From: Thermocoleostomius sinensis A174
GTDB taxonomy: Bacteria > Cyanobacteriota > Cyanobacteriia > Elainellales > Elainellaceae
Direction: 5' to 3'
Length of the DNA stretch: 64,000 nt
NCBI RefSeq assembly: GCF_026802175.1
Contig: NZ_CP113797.1
Coordinates: 2,023,026 to 2,087,025, forward strand
The notes under the pieces were generated by a model that had not been told where the DNA came from, searched no databases, and worked only from the letters and a program-made list of their open reading frames with translations. The position numbers and the translations under genes are program-made. Positions 18,255 through 27,023 of this stretch are shown one piece after another (position 1 is the stretch's first letter; every line of letters begins with the position of its first letter).

Positions 18255-19325
18255 ATGTCACACACGAAGCTAAACAATTCTCCTGTCCTAATCTGTTTCC
18301 TATTGCTTGGATGTCAGTTTTTCAAATATTGGTGGCAAAGATTTCATCGAAGTATTCATCAATATAGAGCTTTTGTGGTCATCGCCTTTATTGCGAATTC
18401 GCTCGTACTAATCAGTTGTGTTCCGCAGATCAATGCACCGCTGCTGCGCGTAGGCATTCCGAAGTGGATTGGATTTACGCCGTTTCAGCTAGCTGAAGAA
18501 CTACAGTACTATCAAGACACCTCAATTCGTTTATTGGAATATCCATCTGGACCAGACCTCATTCAAGCATTTCGCAATGGTGAAGTGGAAGTAATGGGTA
18601 CCACAATGGGGACATCCATGTTGCTGTCCGAGGCCGATCCAACATTGAAGGTGATTTTAGTAACCGACAGTTCACATGGAGCTGATGTCATCCTCTCTAA
18701 ACCGTCGATCGCCTCACTCAAAGATTTAGCCGGACAACGGATTGGGCTAGAAGCCTCAGAAGTAGCCGCCTTTATGTTGAACCGTGCTCTAGAACGAGTG
18801 GGGCTTTCTGTCAATGATGTGCAGCTTGTGCTGCTTTCGCTATCAGAACAAGAAACTGCTTTTGAGCAAGGCAAGGTAGATGCTCTTGTTACATACGATC
18901 CAACTCGATCGCATCTACTGGCGCTCGGAGCTAAGCAATTATTTGACAGTAGCCAAATTCCAGGAGAGATTGTGGATGTAATCATTGCGCGTGACACAGT
19001 ATTATCTCGCCAGCAGCGTTCGGTTCAATCGCTGGTGAATGGCTGGTTCAAAGCCCATCGCTATTTTCAACAGCGGCCCAAAGCAGCCGCCAGTCGAATT
19101 GCTCCATTGCAAAATCTCTCCTCTGAAGAGTACCTAAATTCGCTAAAAGGGCTTCAATTCCCAAATCTTGCTAAAAATCAGCAACTATTGGGCAACCCTA
19201 ACTCCACGCTGATTAAAGGCGCTAAACAACTGAGCGAAATTATGCAGCGTCAGAATCTATTGAAGACTTCCGTTGACCCAGCCAGCCTGATTGACGATCG
19301 GTTTGTTAAAAATCTGAAGCTGTAG
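18255..19325 (+). CDS. Orphan ABC-type substrate-binding lipoprotein (NMT1/SsuA-like)
   Basis: 356 residues from ATG 18255 (an in-frame TTG at 18231 adds eight). The mature part is a periplasmic binding protein of the NMT1/THI5/SsuA class: LRVGIPKWIGFTPFQLAEEL, an ELLEYPSG-like strand, FRNGEVEVMGTTMGTSMLL, SLKDLAGQRIGLE, and the hinge segment KVDALVTYDPTRSHLLALGAKQLF (two adjacent parts). Two hydrophobic stretches precede it, each ending in a lipobox-like word, LLLGC (18 residues in) and VLISC (~55 in). No permease or ATPase gene is near; a histidine kinase follows after 44 bp. It probably presents a ligand to that kinase. The ligand is unknown. Confidence 0.82.
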   Translation: MSHTKLNNSPVLICFLLLGCQFFKYWWQRFHRSIHQYRAFVVIAFIANSLVLISCVPQINAPLLRVGIPKWIGFTPFQLAEELQYYQDTSIRLLEYPSGPDLIQAFRNGEVEVMGTTMGTSMLLSEADPTLKVILVTDSSHGADVILSKPSIASLKDLAGQRIGLEASEVAAFMLNRALERVGLSVNDVQLVLLSLSEQETAFEQGKVDALVTYDPTRSHLLALGAKQLFDSSQIPGEIVDVIIARDTVLSRQQRSVQSLVNGWFKAHRYFQQRPKAAASRIAPLQNLSSEEYLNSLKGLQFPNLAKNQQLLGNPNSTLIKGAKQLSEIMQRQNLLKTSVDPASLIDDRFVKNLKL

Positions 19326-19369
19326 GGCCACCACACTAGTAGCTTGGTTTGATTTGACCCCTGAACCGC

Positions 19370-21181
19370 ATGGTTCTCACCTATGCACCTGATTCATGTA
19401 TGCTTGTATTTCCGATCAAACGCGCGTGGAAGATTTCATCGATTGCGAAGCGGTTCCCGCCCCCCCTGCGCTATTCCATTCCCACAACGTTGTTGATATT
19501 AGGAAGTTTGTTAGGTATTTACTCGTTTCAACGAGAAATCGCTTTAGCAAACTTGCGCAACGAAGAAAAAGCAATTGATTATGTTCGCTTCATTGGCGAT
19601 CGCACCTCTGGAATTTTGGCTTATCTCTATCGTCAATCTGGTGGTACTGGCACGGATTTGGTGATTAGTCAACTACAAGACGAAACGTTTCTCAACGTGG
19701 CAGTTGTGTTGGATGAAACTGACCAGGTTATTATTTCAACGCAACGAAAATTCTACAAGTTGTTCCTGTCTGAAACCACGATTGAAATTGATCCAGGTGT
19801 GGTGCAGTCGGTACGGCAAACCCTGATTGGACAAGTCAACCTATCTCGCGATCGAAAATCAGTTCAAGCTCTCTACCCTGTGGTGTTTCCTCCTGCCCCC
19901 GGAGAAATTCTATCGTCGCGTGTTGGGGTTTTATTTTTAGAATACAATCAACTATCTGCGTTACAGTATCAAGCGTGGAAAGATGCCTTACAGCGATCGA
20001 TTGAGTTCATTTTGTTTTTAGGACTGTGCTGTATCGGCATTTGGTATTTCTTTGACAAGGTGCTGACCCTAAGGGCGAGACGTTTGGTGGAAGCCAGTAA
20101 TCGCTTTTCTGAGGGAGATTTGAGCGTTCGTGCTAGATTGTCGGGGTCAGATGAACTCGCTAAAATTTCGGCAGCGTTCGATCGAATGGCAGGTCTGATT
20201 CAACGCAATACAGAAGCGCTGCAAAGCAGCCAAATTAGCTTAGGAGAGGCCCATGCAGCATCCCTGCGCCAAGCTGAGCAACTGAGCCAAACGCTGAAAG
20301 AATTGCAAACTACCCAAACTCAACTCATCCAGACTGAGAAAATGTCAAGCTTAGGACAGCTTGTGGCAGGTATCGCCCATGAAATTAATAATCCGGTTAA
20401 CTTTATTCATGGCAATCTGTTTCCCATATCGGAGTATATTCAGAATCTGTTGGCACTTGTGTCCTTGTATCAACAAGAATTCACTCAATCTAGCCCAGCT
20501 ATTGACCAATTCATCGAGACAATCGATCTAGATTTTATTGCTGAAGACTTGCCAAAAACTTTGATATCGATGCGATCGGGAACTGAAAGAATTCGCCAGA
20601 TTGTTCTGACTCTACGAAATTTTTCTCGATTAGATGAATCTGATATTAAAGCTGTAGATATTCACGAAGGAATCGATAGCACTTTGGTGATTCTGCAACA
20701 TCGATTCAAGCCAAGACACGATAAAGCAGAAATTGAGGTCATTAAACACTATGGAAAGTTACCCAAGGTTGAATGCTTTGTGGGTCAAATCAATCAAGTA
20801 TTTATGAATATTCTGAACAATTCGATCGATGCATTGGAAGAGCACGAGTGGACGAAGGATGAAGCCCCGAAAATTCAGATTTGTACTCGATTGAAAGACT
20901 CGAATTGGATAGCAATTCATATTTCAGATAATGGGCCTGGCATTCCAGAAGAAATACAACAACGATTGTTCGATCCGTTTTTTACAACGAAACCCATTGG
21001 CAAAGGAACCGGGCTAGGGATGTCAATCAGCTACCAAATTGTAGTCGATAAACATCACGGCTCGTTGCAATGCTTCTCGACTCCAAACCAAGGAGCCGAA
21101 TTCGTGATTGAAATTCCTGTGTGTTACTCACGGTTGCAATCCCCTGATTCAACCATTGCTTCATCAGTTGTCCTAACGTAA
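19370..21181 (+). CDS. Membrane sensor histidine kinase (HAMP-HisKA-HATPase)
   Basis: 603 residues. Membrane helix 1 spans ~36-53 and helix 2 ~211-231, enclosing a ~155-residue extracytoplasmic sensor region. Then come HAMP (~232-285), a Gln-rich coiled coil (~285-325), the H-box GQLVAGIAHEINNP (His337), and the ATPase boxes NILNNSIDALE (N), DNGPGIP (G1), FDPFFTTKPIGKGTGLGMS (F/G2). All catalytic residues are present. There is no receiver domain and no response regulator gene adjacent. It follows the orphan binding protein, which suggests sensing through that lipoprotein. ATG 19400 is an alternative start; neither has a clear ribosome site. Confidence 0.88.
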   Translation: MVLTYAPDSCMLVFPIKRAWKISSIAKRFPPPLRYSIPTTLLILGSLLGIYSFQREIALANLRNEEKAIDYVRFIGDRTSGILAYLYRQSGGTGTDLVISQLQDETFLNVAVVLDETDQVIISTQRKFYKLFLSETTIEIDPGVVQSVRQTLIGQVNLSRDRKSVQALYPVVFPPAPGEILSSRVGVLFLEYNQLSALQYQAWKDALQRSIEFILFLGLCCIGIWYFFDKVLTLRARRLVEASNRFSEGDLSVRARLSGSDELAKISAAFDRMAGLIQRNTEALQSSQISLGEAHAASLRQAEQLSQTLKELQTTQTQLIQTEKMSSLGQLVAGIAHEINNPVNFIHGNLFPISEYIQNLLALVSLYQQEFTQSSPAIDQFIETIDLDFIAEDLPKTLISMRSGTERIRQIVLTLRNFSRLDESDIKAVDIHEGIDSTLVILQHRFKPRHDKAEIEVIKHYGKLPKVECFVGQINQVFMNILNNSIDALEEHEWTKDEAPKIQICTRLKDSNWIAIHISDNGPGIPEEIQQRLFDPFFTTKPIGKGTGLGMSISYQIVVDKHHGSLQCFSTPNQGAEFVIEIPVCYSRLQSPDSTIASSVVLT

Positions 21182-21291
21182 GTTCGGGATTGACCAGTGA
21201 ACTGCTACGACTGATAGATTGTAGTGAACAAGATGAGTGGAAAGGTATAGCCCTGCCCCTGCCCTTGTTCGCAACATATCATCTGGCTGCA

Positions 21292-22248
21292 ATGTCTCTA
21301 TTCGATAAACTTCAGCCCTTTTTTGTTCTACTGTCTGTTCTAGTAGGGTTAATTCTGGCTCAAATTGCAGAGTTGGCACCAATGGCTAGCGCTCTCATTG
21401 TGCCGCTGCTAGCAATTATGCTCTATGCAACTTTTCTGCCCATGCCTCTGCAACAGGTTGGACACGCAATCCGTAATCTTAATGTCACCACTGCCAGCTT
21501 GGGTATGAATTTCCTGTGGACACCCGTTCTAGCTTGGGGCCTAGGGGCGGTATTCTTGCGAGATGCGCCTGATCTATGGGTGGGCTTAATCATGCTGATG
21601 GTTACACCCTGTACCGATTGGTATCTCGTTTTTACCAGTGTAGCGGGAGGAGATGTCTCGTTGGCAACCGCACTCCTACCGTTTAATCTGATTCTGCAAA
21701 TCATTCTGCTACCACTCTACTTGCTGGTGTTTACAAGAACCCTAGTCGAGTTGAACCCGGAGGCTCTTTTCGGAAGTATCCTTTGGATACTCATGCTGCC
21801 GTTACTGATGGCAGTTGTGTCACGGCGGTGGGCAAGCCATTGGTGGGGAAAAACGTGGCTCCATCAACAGGTTCCCAAGATTACAGCCCTGCAAGTCATA
21901 TGTCTTAATGTTGCCATCATTGCGATTTTTACCGCTGAAAGTGGAGCCTTGTTTGAGCGTCCTGTGTTGCTGTTACAATTACTACCACCTGTAGTCCTAT
22001 TCTTCTGGATTAATTTTTGGATTGCTCAGGCGCTAGGACGGCGGTTGCAGTTATCCTATGCCACAAGGGTTTGTTTAATTTACACGACCTTAGCACGCAA
22101 TTCACCTCTGTCTCTAGCGATCGCGGCTTCTACATTTCCCGATCGCCCCTTAATCAGCCTCACCCTCGTCATTGGTCCCTTGATTGAGCTACCCATTTTA
22201 ATGGTGATCTTACAGCGATTACGGGTTCTCAGAAACGTTCAGGAATGA
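21292..22248 (+). CDS. BASS/ACR3-type transporter (arsenic-resistance or bile-acid:sodium symporter family)
   Basis: 318 residues from ATG 21292; the frame extends upstream to a TTG at 21190, but that segment (34 residues) is polar, unlike the family. About ten hydrophobic helices fill the protein. MVTPCTDWYLVFTSVAGGDVSLA and LPFNLILQIILLPLYLLVF resemble the ACR3/BASS core repeats. Family members export arsenite or import organic anions with sodium. The substrate is undetermined; no arsenate reductase or ArsR is here. Its stop overlaps the start of the next gene by four bases (ATGA), so it is translationally coupled to an XRE-PBP regulator. Confidence 0.8.
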   Translation: MSLFDKLQPFFVLLSVLVGLILAQIAELAPMASALIVPLLAIMLYATFLPMPLQQVGHAIRNLNVTTASLGMNFLWTPVLAWGLGAVFLRDAPDLWVGLIMLMVTPCTDWYLVFTSVAGGDVSLATALLPFNLILQIILLPLYLLVFTRTLVELNPEALFGSILWILMLPLLMAVVSRRWASHWWGKTWLHQQVPKITALQVICLNVAIIAIFTAESGALFERPVLLLQLLPPVVLFFWINFWIAQALGRRLQLSYATRVCLIYTTLARNSPLSLAIAASTFPDRPLISLTLVIGPLIELPILMVILQRLRVLRNVQE

Positions 22249-23444
22249 CCCAAATGAAGCAAGACCACGACCTCCGCAATAACCTGAAGCAAATTCGGCT
22301 GCGGTTGGGCATGAGCCAGCAGGATTTAGCCGTGATCGCCGGAGTCTCTCGCCAAACGATCGGTGGTGTAGAGTCGGGTCAGTATGCTCCATCAACCACC
22401 GTAGCGCTACGGTTGGCCAAAGCCTTGGGGTGTCAGGTTGAAGATTTATTTTGGCTGGAACCAGACAGCGCAACGATCGAGGCCGTGCCAACCGAGGATA
22501 CCCCAGTGGGACACCCCCTGCGCCTGAGTTTAGCCCGCGTGGGTGGGCGGTGGATCGCTCATCCCTTGATTGGTGCTCAAGCTTTTCGGCTAGAGATGGT
22601 TCCGGCAGATGGGGAGGCAACTTACGAAGCCAATACCCCTAACCTACACGTAGCATTACTGGACGATTTAGAAAAGTTGCAACAGACCGTTGTTCTGGCG
22701 GGCTGTACTCCAGCGTTGTCGCTATGGGCCCGGGCTGCTGAACGGTGGCATCCAAATCTACGGGTGCATTGGACATTCGATAACAGCATCAGTGCTTTGG
22801 AACGGCTCTGTCGGGGGGAAGTGCATCTGGCTGGAATGCATTTATATGATCCTGTGACGCAAGACCACAATGTTCCGTTTGTGCAAGCGGCATTACGCGA
22901 TATTCCAGCCGTATTAATTAATCTAGGTAGTTGGCAAGAGGGGCTATTGGTTCAGTCGGGAAATCCCTTAAATCTTCAAACTATCGCTGATTTGACTCGC
23001 TCTGATGTAACAATTGTTAACCGCGAAGTGGGAGCGGGCAGTCGGCAGGTGTTGGAGCAATCGCTTCAGCAACAGGGAATTGATTGGCAAGCGGTTACAG
23101 GATTCGATCGCATTGTTTATGGACATCTAGACGTGGCGCAAGCAGTCCGCACTGGCAAGGCCACGACTGGGGTGAGTACGGCCTCAGTAGCGGCAGCCTT
23201 TGGGCTGGAGTTTATTCCTCTGCGGTGTTCTCGTTATGACCTAGTTGTGTTAAGGCCATATCTAGACGAAGCGCCTGTCCAGCAACTCCTCGGTACGTTG
23301 GGGCATCGGCGAGTTCTATCCCAGCTGACAGCGTTGGGTGGTTATGACACCAGTCAAACGGGTGAGGTCATGGCTACGGTCAATCCGCCCCTGCTTAAAA
23401 AACGCCGCAACCCTTCTAGAGCAAGCATAGGCTCAAACTCATGA
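22245..23444 (+). CDS. XRE-family one-component regulator with PBP-like ligand domain
   Basis: 399 residues. An N-terminal XRE helix-turn-helix (LKQIRLRLGMSQQDLAVIAG, then VSRQTIGGVESGQYAPS, ~15-60) is followed by a linker and a periplasmic-binding-protein-like domain of the PF12727 type (~120-370), including VLAGCTPALSLWARAAE, RCRGEVHLAGMHLYDP-like and REVGAGSRQVLEQ motifs. This architecture is found in molybdate-type and similar cytoplasmic ligand sensors that control transporters. The ATGA overlap with the upstream transporter suggests it senses that transporter's substrate. Its last six bases overlap the end of cruG on the other strand. Confidence 0.87.
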   Translation: MTQMKQDHDLRNNLKQIRLRLGMSQQDLAVIAGVSRQTIGGVESGQYAPSTTVALRLAKALGCQVEDLFWLEPDSATIEAVPTEDTPVGHPLRLSLARVGGRWIAHPLIGAQAFRLEMVPADGEATYEANTPNLHVALLDDLEKLQQTVVLAGCTPALSLWARAAERWHPNLRVHWTFDNSISALERLCRGEVHLAGMHLYDPVTQDHNVPFVQAALRDIPAVLINLGSWQEGLLVQSGNPLNLQTIADLTRSDVTIVNREVGAGSRQVLEQSLQQQGIDWQAVTGFDRIVYGHLDVAQAVRTGKATTGVSTASVAAAFGLEFIPLRCSRYDLVVLRPYLDEAPVQQLLGTLGHRRVLSQLTALGGYDTSQTGEVMATVNPPLLKKRRNPSRASIGSNS

Positions 23445-24638
23445 ATAGCTTCTACCGCGCCATTGGGTGGGTGTCCGAATTGAAGATAGGTAAATGCGAT
23501 ACACCGCCAGCGGATCAGCGAGGGGAGAGAGCCAAAAACTCCAGCTAGCCTTCGCTTGAGTGAAATCGTAGGACGGTGCGATCGCCCACAGCAGGGCAAC
23601 GCGCATCAGAAGCAACAGACTGTTGAGAACCAAGACCGCCATCACAGGAAGAGATGTGTATCCCAAGCGAAGGCAGATGGCAAATCCCAGCACAGACAGC
23701 AAGGGTAACCCTTGAACCGCTACCAGGAAGCCCAAATCCCCCCATTTTTGACCGATGGACGATGCATCTTTGAGATCAAGCGATCGCCCCCATTCACGCC
23801 AGGTTTCGACTGCCCCTTCATACATCCGCACCTTCAGAAGTTGGGAGCCATCTAAGAAGCCGACGGTTGCTCCATGACGCGCCGCATGACGTGCCAGAGT
23901 GACATCATCACAAAACGACGATCGTGCCGATGTATATCCGTCTAGTTCCACCAACAGCGATCGTTTACACAGAAAGCATTGCCCATTGGCCATGACTCGA
24001 TCGGCTCCAGCCAAGGTTCCACCCGCTGGGCCAAAGCGATACACCAATGTCATCAGCAAAGCTGGCTGTAGCCAAAACTCACCTAGCTCTTTCAAAATAA
24101 ACTGAGGAGCCAGCGACACAAGATCATAGCCTTGCCGTCGTGCAGTTTGAATCAGACTGCTGACTAATCCTGGTTGCGGGCGCGTATCGGCATCGATGCC
24201 CAAAACCCACTGACTGTCTGCGGAACTGTGCAGAAACCCGGTGTGCAGGGCCCAAGGCCGCCCCACCCATCCTGGCGGTAAGGGATCATCGGTGATTAAA
24301 CGAATACGCGGATCTTGCTCTCCTACGGCTTTAACCAGTTCTGGCGTACCGTCTTGCGATCGGCTATCGACCACAATGATTTCCCGTACCTCATAGCTTT
24401 GACGACTCAACCCATCCAAACACGGGCCAATTCGAGCCGCTTCGTTCAAGGTGGGAACAACGATGCTAACGGTTCCCAGGAGGTCAGAAAGAGGAGGTTG
24501 GGGCTGTAGGGGGGAGTGGCGGCGCGGCCCTTGCAATAAGCGAGAGAGCAATACGGCCAACGCCGGAACCTGAATCACGAGCAGAAGCAAGGCAATCGCA
24601 GCGATTGCTCCATTCAACTCAACCGATAAACTTTGCAC
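23439..24638 (-). CDS. cruG: Glycosyltransferase family 2, carotenoid 2'-O-glycosyltransferase (CruG)
   Basis: 399 residues. An N-terminal hydrophobic anchor precedes a GT-A fold domain: VSIVVPTLNEAARI, IIVVDSRSQDGT, WVLGIDADTRPQ (DxD), NGQCFLCKRSLL, FCDDVTLARHA. Membrane segments close the C-terminus. In Synechococcus PCC 7002, CruG adds the sugar at the 2' hydroxyl of myxol-type carotenoids after CruF hydrates the 1' position. It starts 8 bp after cruF on the same strand, the diagnostic pairing, and the assignment rests largely on that. The product would be a myxoxanthophyll-like carotenoid glycoside. Confidence 0.88.
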   Translation of the reverse strand: MQSLSVELNGAIAAIALLLLVIQVPALAVLLSRLLQGPRRHSPLQPQPPLSDLLGTVSIVVPTLNEAARIGPCLDGLSRQSYEVREIIVVDSRSQDGTPELVKAVGEQDPRIRLITDDPLPPGWVGRPWALHTGFLHSSADSQWVLGIDADTRPQPGLVSSLIQTARRQGYDLVSLAPQFILKELGEFWLQPALLMTLVYRFGPAGGTLAGADRVMANGQCFLCKRSLLVELDGYTSARSSFCDDVTLARHAARHGATVGFLDGSQLLKVRMYEGAVETWREWGRSLDLKDASSIGQKWGDLGFLVAVQGLPLLSVLGFAICLRLGYTSLPVMAVLVLNSLLLLMRVALLWAIAPSYDFTQAKASWSFWLSPLADPLAVYRIYLSSIRTPTQWRGRSYS

Positions 24639-24646
24639 GATCGCGG

Positions 24647-25588
24647 CTACTTAGTGCTAACAACAACAGGTGTGTGAGTAGTCGGTTTATCCAGTGAGGA
24701 CGCCTGACTAGATGAAAGCATTACATCTGCTGCATCAATTCCCGTCAGCGATCGAACCTGGGCTAGCTTCCAGCAGACCACCGCCGGAACGACTCCTACT
24801 AATAAACCCAACCCAATGGGAATCCAGAACCCTGCCGCCATACTCATAATCATGGCGAAAGCAAAGTTGCCTAAGTAAACTACCAGGGGAAAGTCTAGTT
24901 GAGACGCTGGAAGCACGATCGACCGCTTACGCCAGAATAGCGCTGCCACCGTCATGAATATGATGCCTGTGCCCAACCAGCCCGCGAAATTTTGATAAGG
25001 CATGCCAAAAAACGCACCGGGTTGATGCCAGTACCAGAAGGGCATGGCCGTTTGGCTCATGGCTGGATCGAGGACAAAATCCCAAGAGGTAAGCAACAAC
25101 GCGCCCAATGCGATCGCGCTAACTTGCCATAACCATGGGCGATTGGCAAACAGCCGACCCAAACCAGCCCGCGCTAATACATAGGACGAAAATCCTAAGT
25201 AGAACCAAGAGAGAGGAATCGTGAACGGAACCAGTCCGGCAATTTTGTAACCCAAGCCACTCAAATAGCTGTAGTCACCAAATGGAAAGCCCGTGCTTGT
25301 CCCCAATAATTCGCTGCTAAGAGAAATCAGAACGGCTGGTAGCATGAAGGTCAACCAATTGCGCCAGCCTAGCATGCGGTAAGCATAAATGGCTACCGCG
25401 ATCGTACCTAGCAAAATATAGGTAACTCCCCCTCCAGCCATACTCCAGCGAAAGAGCGTTTGTCCGGCTGGCACAAAAGATAGAAACTCTGGATGCGGCA
25501 TCACCAGCAATAGCCCCGCCAACCCAAATCCCATCGAAATTAAGTGTCCAACCAAGCAAAATCGCTCAATGTCAGCCAACCGCTTCAT
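24647..25588 (-). CDS. cruF: Carotenoid 1',2'-hydratase (CruF)
   Basis: 313 residues from the ATG at 25588, which has GGGGAA seven bases upstream; the longer frame to 25645 has no ribosome site. Seven to eight membrane helices, with the family-typical stretches SSELLGTSTGFPFGDYSYL, PFTIPLSWFYLGFSSYVLAR and TSWDFVLDPAMS. CruF adds water across the 1',2' double bond of psi-end carotenoids in the membrane, the step before CruG glycosylation. The two genes form a short leftward operon. The C-terminus carries a polar Ser/Thr-rich tail of ~30 residues beyond the last helix. Confidence 0.9.
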   Translation of the reverse strand: MKRLADIERFCLVGHLISMGFGLAGLLLVMPHPEFLSFVPAGQTLFRWSMAGGGVTYILLGTIAVAIYAYRMLGWRNWLTFMLPAVLISLSSELLGTSTGFPFGDYSYLSGLGYKIAGLVPFTIPLSWFYLGFSSYVLARAGLGRLFANRPWLWQVSAIALGALLLTSWDFVLDPAMSQTAMPFWYWHQPGAFFGMPYQNFAGWLGTGIIFMTVAALFWRKRSIVLPASQLDFPLVVYLGNFAFAMIMSMAAGFWIPIGLGLLVGVVPAVVCWKLAQVRSLTGIDAADVMLSSSQASSLDKPTTHTPVVVSTK

Positions 25589-25837
25589 GACAGATTCCCC
25601 AGCATCTACAGTGTCTACGGAGCAGACACATCGGCGTAAACCCATAATGTCTACTCAGCTTCGGACAATTTAATCTGACTACAAGGTTACTGCAAAATTA
25701 TAAGATTTGTAAATGAACCTTAATCCCTGGCGATCGAAGTGAGCCACTTCCTAAAAATCCGCTAAAGTTTGTGGCATTATCCGTCCACTTTGAACCCACT
25801 CCTTAAAAATTGGCTGGCAACTGTGACGATCGCAACT

Positions 25838-27004
25838 ATGATTGGTATCATTTTCAGCATTTTTGTCCTGCTCATTCTTCTGGCTCTACTGGTTGTTGAG
25901 GTGCAGTTTCGTCGTCGCCCTGGAAACAAGCTAGAGCTAACCGCCGGAGACTGGGACATTACTACCTACGATCCCGATCGCTACTTCATTGAAGGCGAAT
26001 TAGAGTTAATCAATTACACCAAACGCTTTGAGATCATGGTGCCAGAGCTATGGGCAGATGTAAAACTGCTCTCTAAAGAGAGCTTGGAGGATATTACAGC
26101 TAAGGTTTGGGTGACGCCGCAACATGCTGACGCGGATGCCCGCGCCGATGGCTACTGGTTTGCCTACATTGTCAAACGAAAGCCGACTCGGTTACGGGTT
26201 TCGGTCGATATTCGCGGCAAGGATTTGTCGTCGCTGCAATCTGCTTGGATTCGCGTTCATTACGTCACCTATGGGCCACAAGGACGAATTCCCAAGCTGC
26301 GGCATGTGATTGTGCCCTTGAAGTTTCCGACAGTTGAAGATTCTCACCGCTGGCGACCGGCTACCAATGCTGACGTTTTGCCGATTCGCACGCACTTGTT
26401 GACACACTTAGATGATCCAGTGGAGATTGTAAAGCGCTATGTGTTACCCCACGCCCAAGCCGGAGATGTAATTACGATCGGCGAAACTCCGGTAGCGCTT
26501 ATGCAAGGACGATTTCGACATCCCACCGATGTACGTCCGGGCTGGTTAGCTAGGCGGCTGTGCTACTACTTTATGCCTACGTCTAGCTTAGCAACTGCTT
26601 GTGGAATGCAAACCCTCATCGATATAGTTGGGCCTTGGCGAGTTTTATCTGCCTTTCTGCTGGGAGCGTTGGCCAAAAAGTTTCTAGGCAAGCCAGGGCT
26701 ATTTTACGTACTAGCTGGGGAACAGGCCCGCCTGATTGATGATGTCACAGGCACTCTGCCTCCCTATGATCAATTTATTGTTTTGGGCCCGGAAAACCCC
26801 CAACAAGTCGTGAATCAGATTTATCAAGCGACTGGTTTAGGAGCCGCGATCGTTGATGTGAATGATCTGAAAGCGGTTAAGATATTGGCAGCAACGCCGG
26901 AAATTTCTTTAAAATCGTTAGAGCAGGCTCTTGTAACCAATCCGGCTGGCAATGCCGATGAGCAAACTCCGTTGGTGCTAATTCGCCCGACTTCAACTGC
27001 GTAG
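25838..27004 (+). CDS. CofE-like (F420-0:gamma-glutamyl ligase family) membrane-anchored protein
   Basis: 388 residues from ATG 25838; TTG 25769 or GTG 25823 would lengthen it slightly. A membrane helix at the very N-terminus (IGIIFSIFVLLILLALLVVEVQF) leads into a beta-rich domain (KLELTAGDWDITTYDPDRYFI) and a CofE-like domain with VLPIRTHLLT, EIVKRYVLPHAQAGDVITIGE and ARLIDDVTGTLPPYDQFIVLG. It is commonly annotated in cyanobacteria as F420-0:gamma-glutamyl ligase. Real CofE is soluble and shorter; F420 synthesis genes are not seen here, so the substrate is doubtful. A GNAT gene follows after 19 bp. Confidence 0.75.
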   Translation: MIGIIFSIFVLLILLALLVVEVQFRRRPGNKLELTAGDWDITTYDPDRYFIEGELELINYTKRFEIMVPELWADVKLLSKESLEDITAKVWVTPQHADADARADGYWFAYIVKRKPTRLRVSVDIRGKDLSSLQSAWIRVHYVTYGPQGRIPKLRHVIVPLKFPTVEDSHRWRPATNADVLPIRTHLLTHLDDPVEIVKRYVLPHAQAGDVITIGETPVALMQGRFRHPTDVRPGWLARRLCYYFMPTSSLATACGMQTLIDIVGPWRVLSAFLLGALAKKFLGKPGLFYVLAGEQARLIDDVTGTLPPYDQFIVLGPENPQQVVNQIYQATGLGAAIVDVNDLKAVKILAATPEISLKSLEQALVTNPAGNADEQTPLVLIRPTSTA

Positions 27005-27023
27005 TTCATTCCCGGTAAGGCTT

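Noticed and set aside
18255-19325. Part of a nitrate, sulfonate or thiamine-precursor importer
   Set aside because: No permease or ATPase gene is within several kb; the neighbour is a histidine kinase.
25838-27004. A complete coenzyme F420 pathway
   Set aside because: Only the CofE-like domain is seen; no other F420 gene is in the window.
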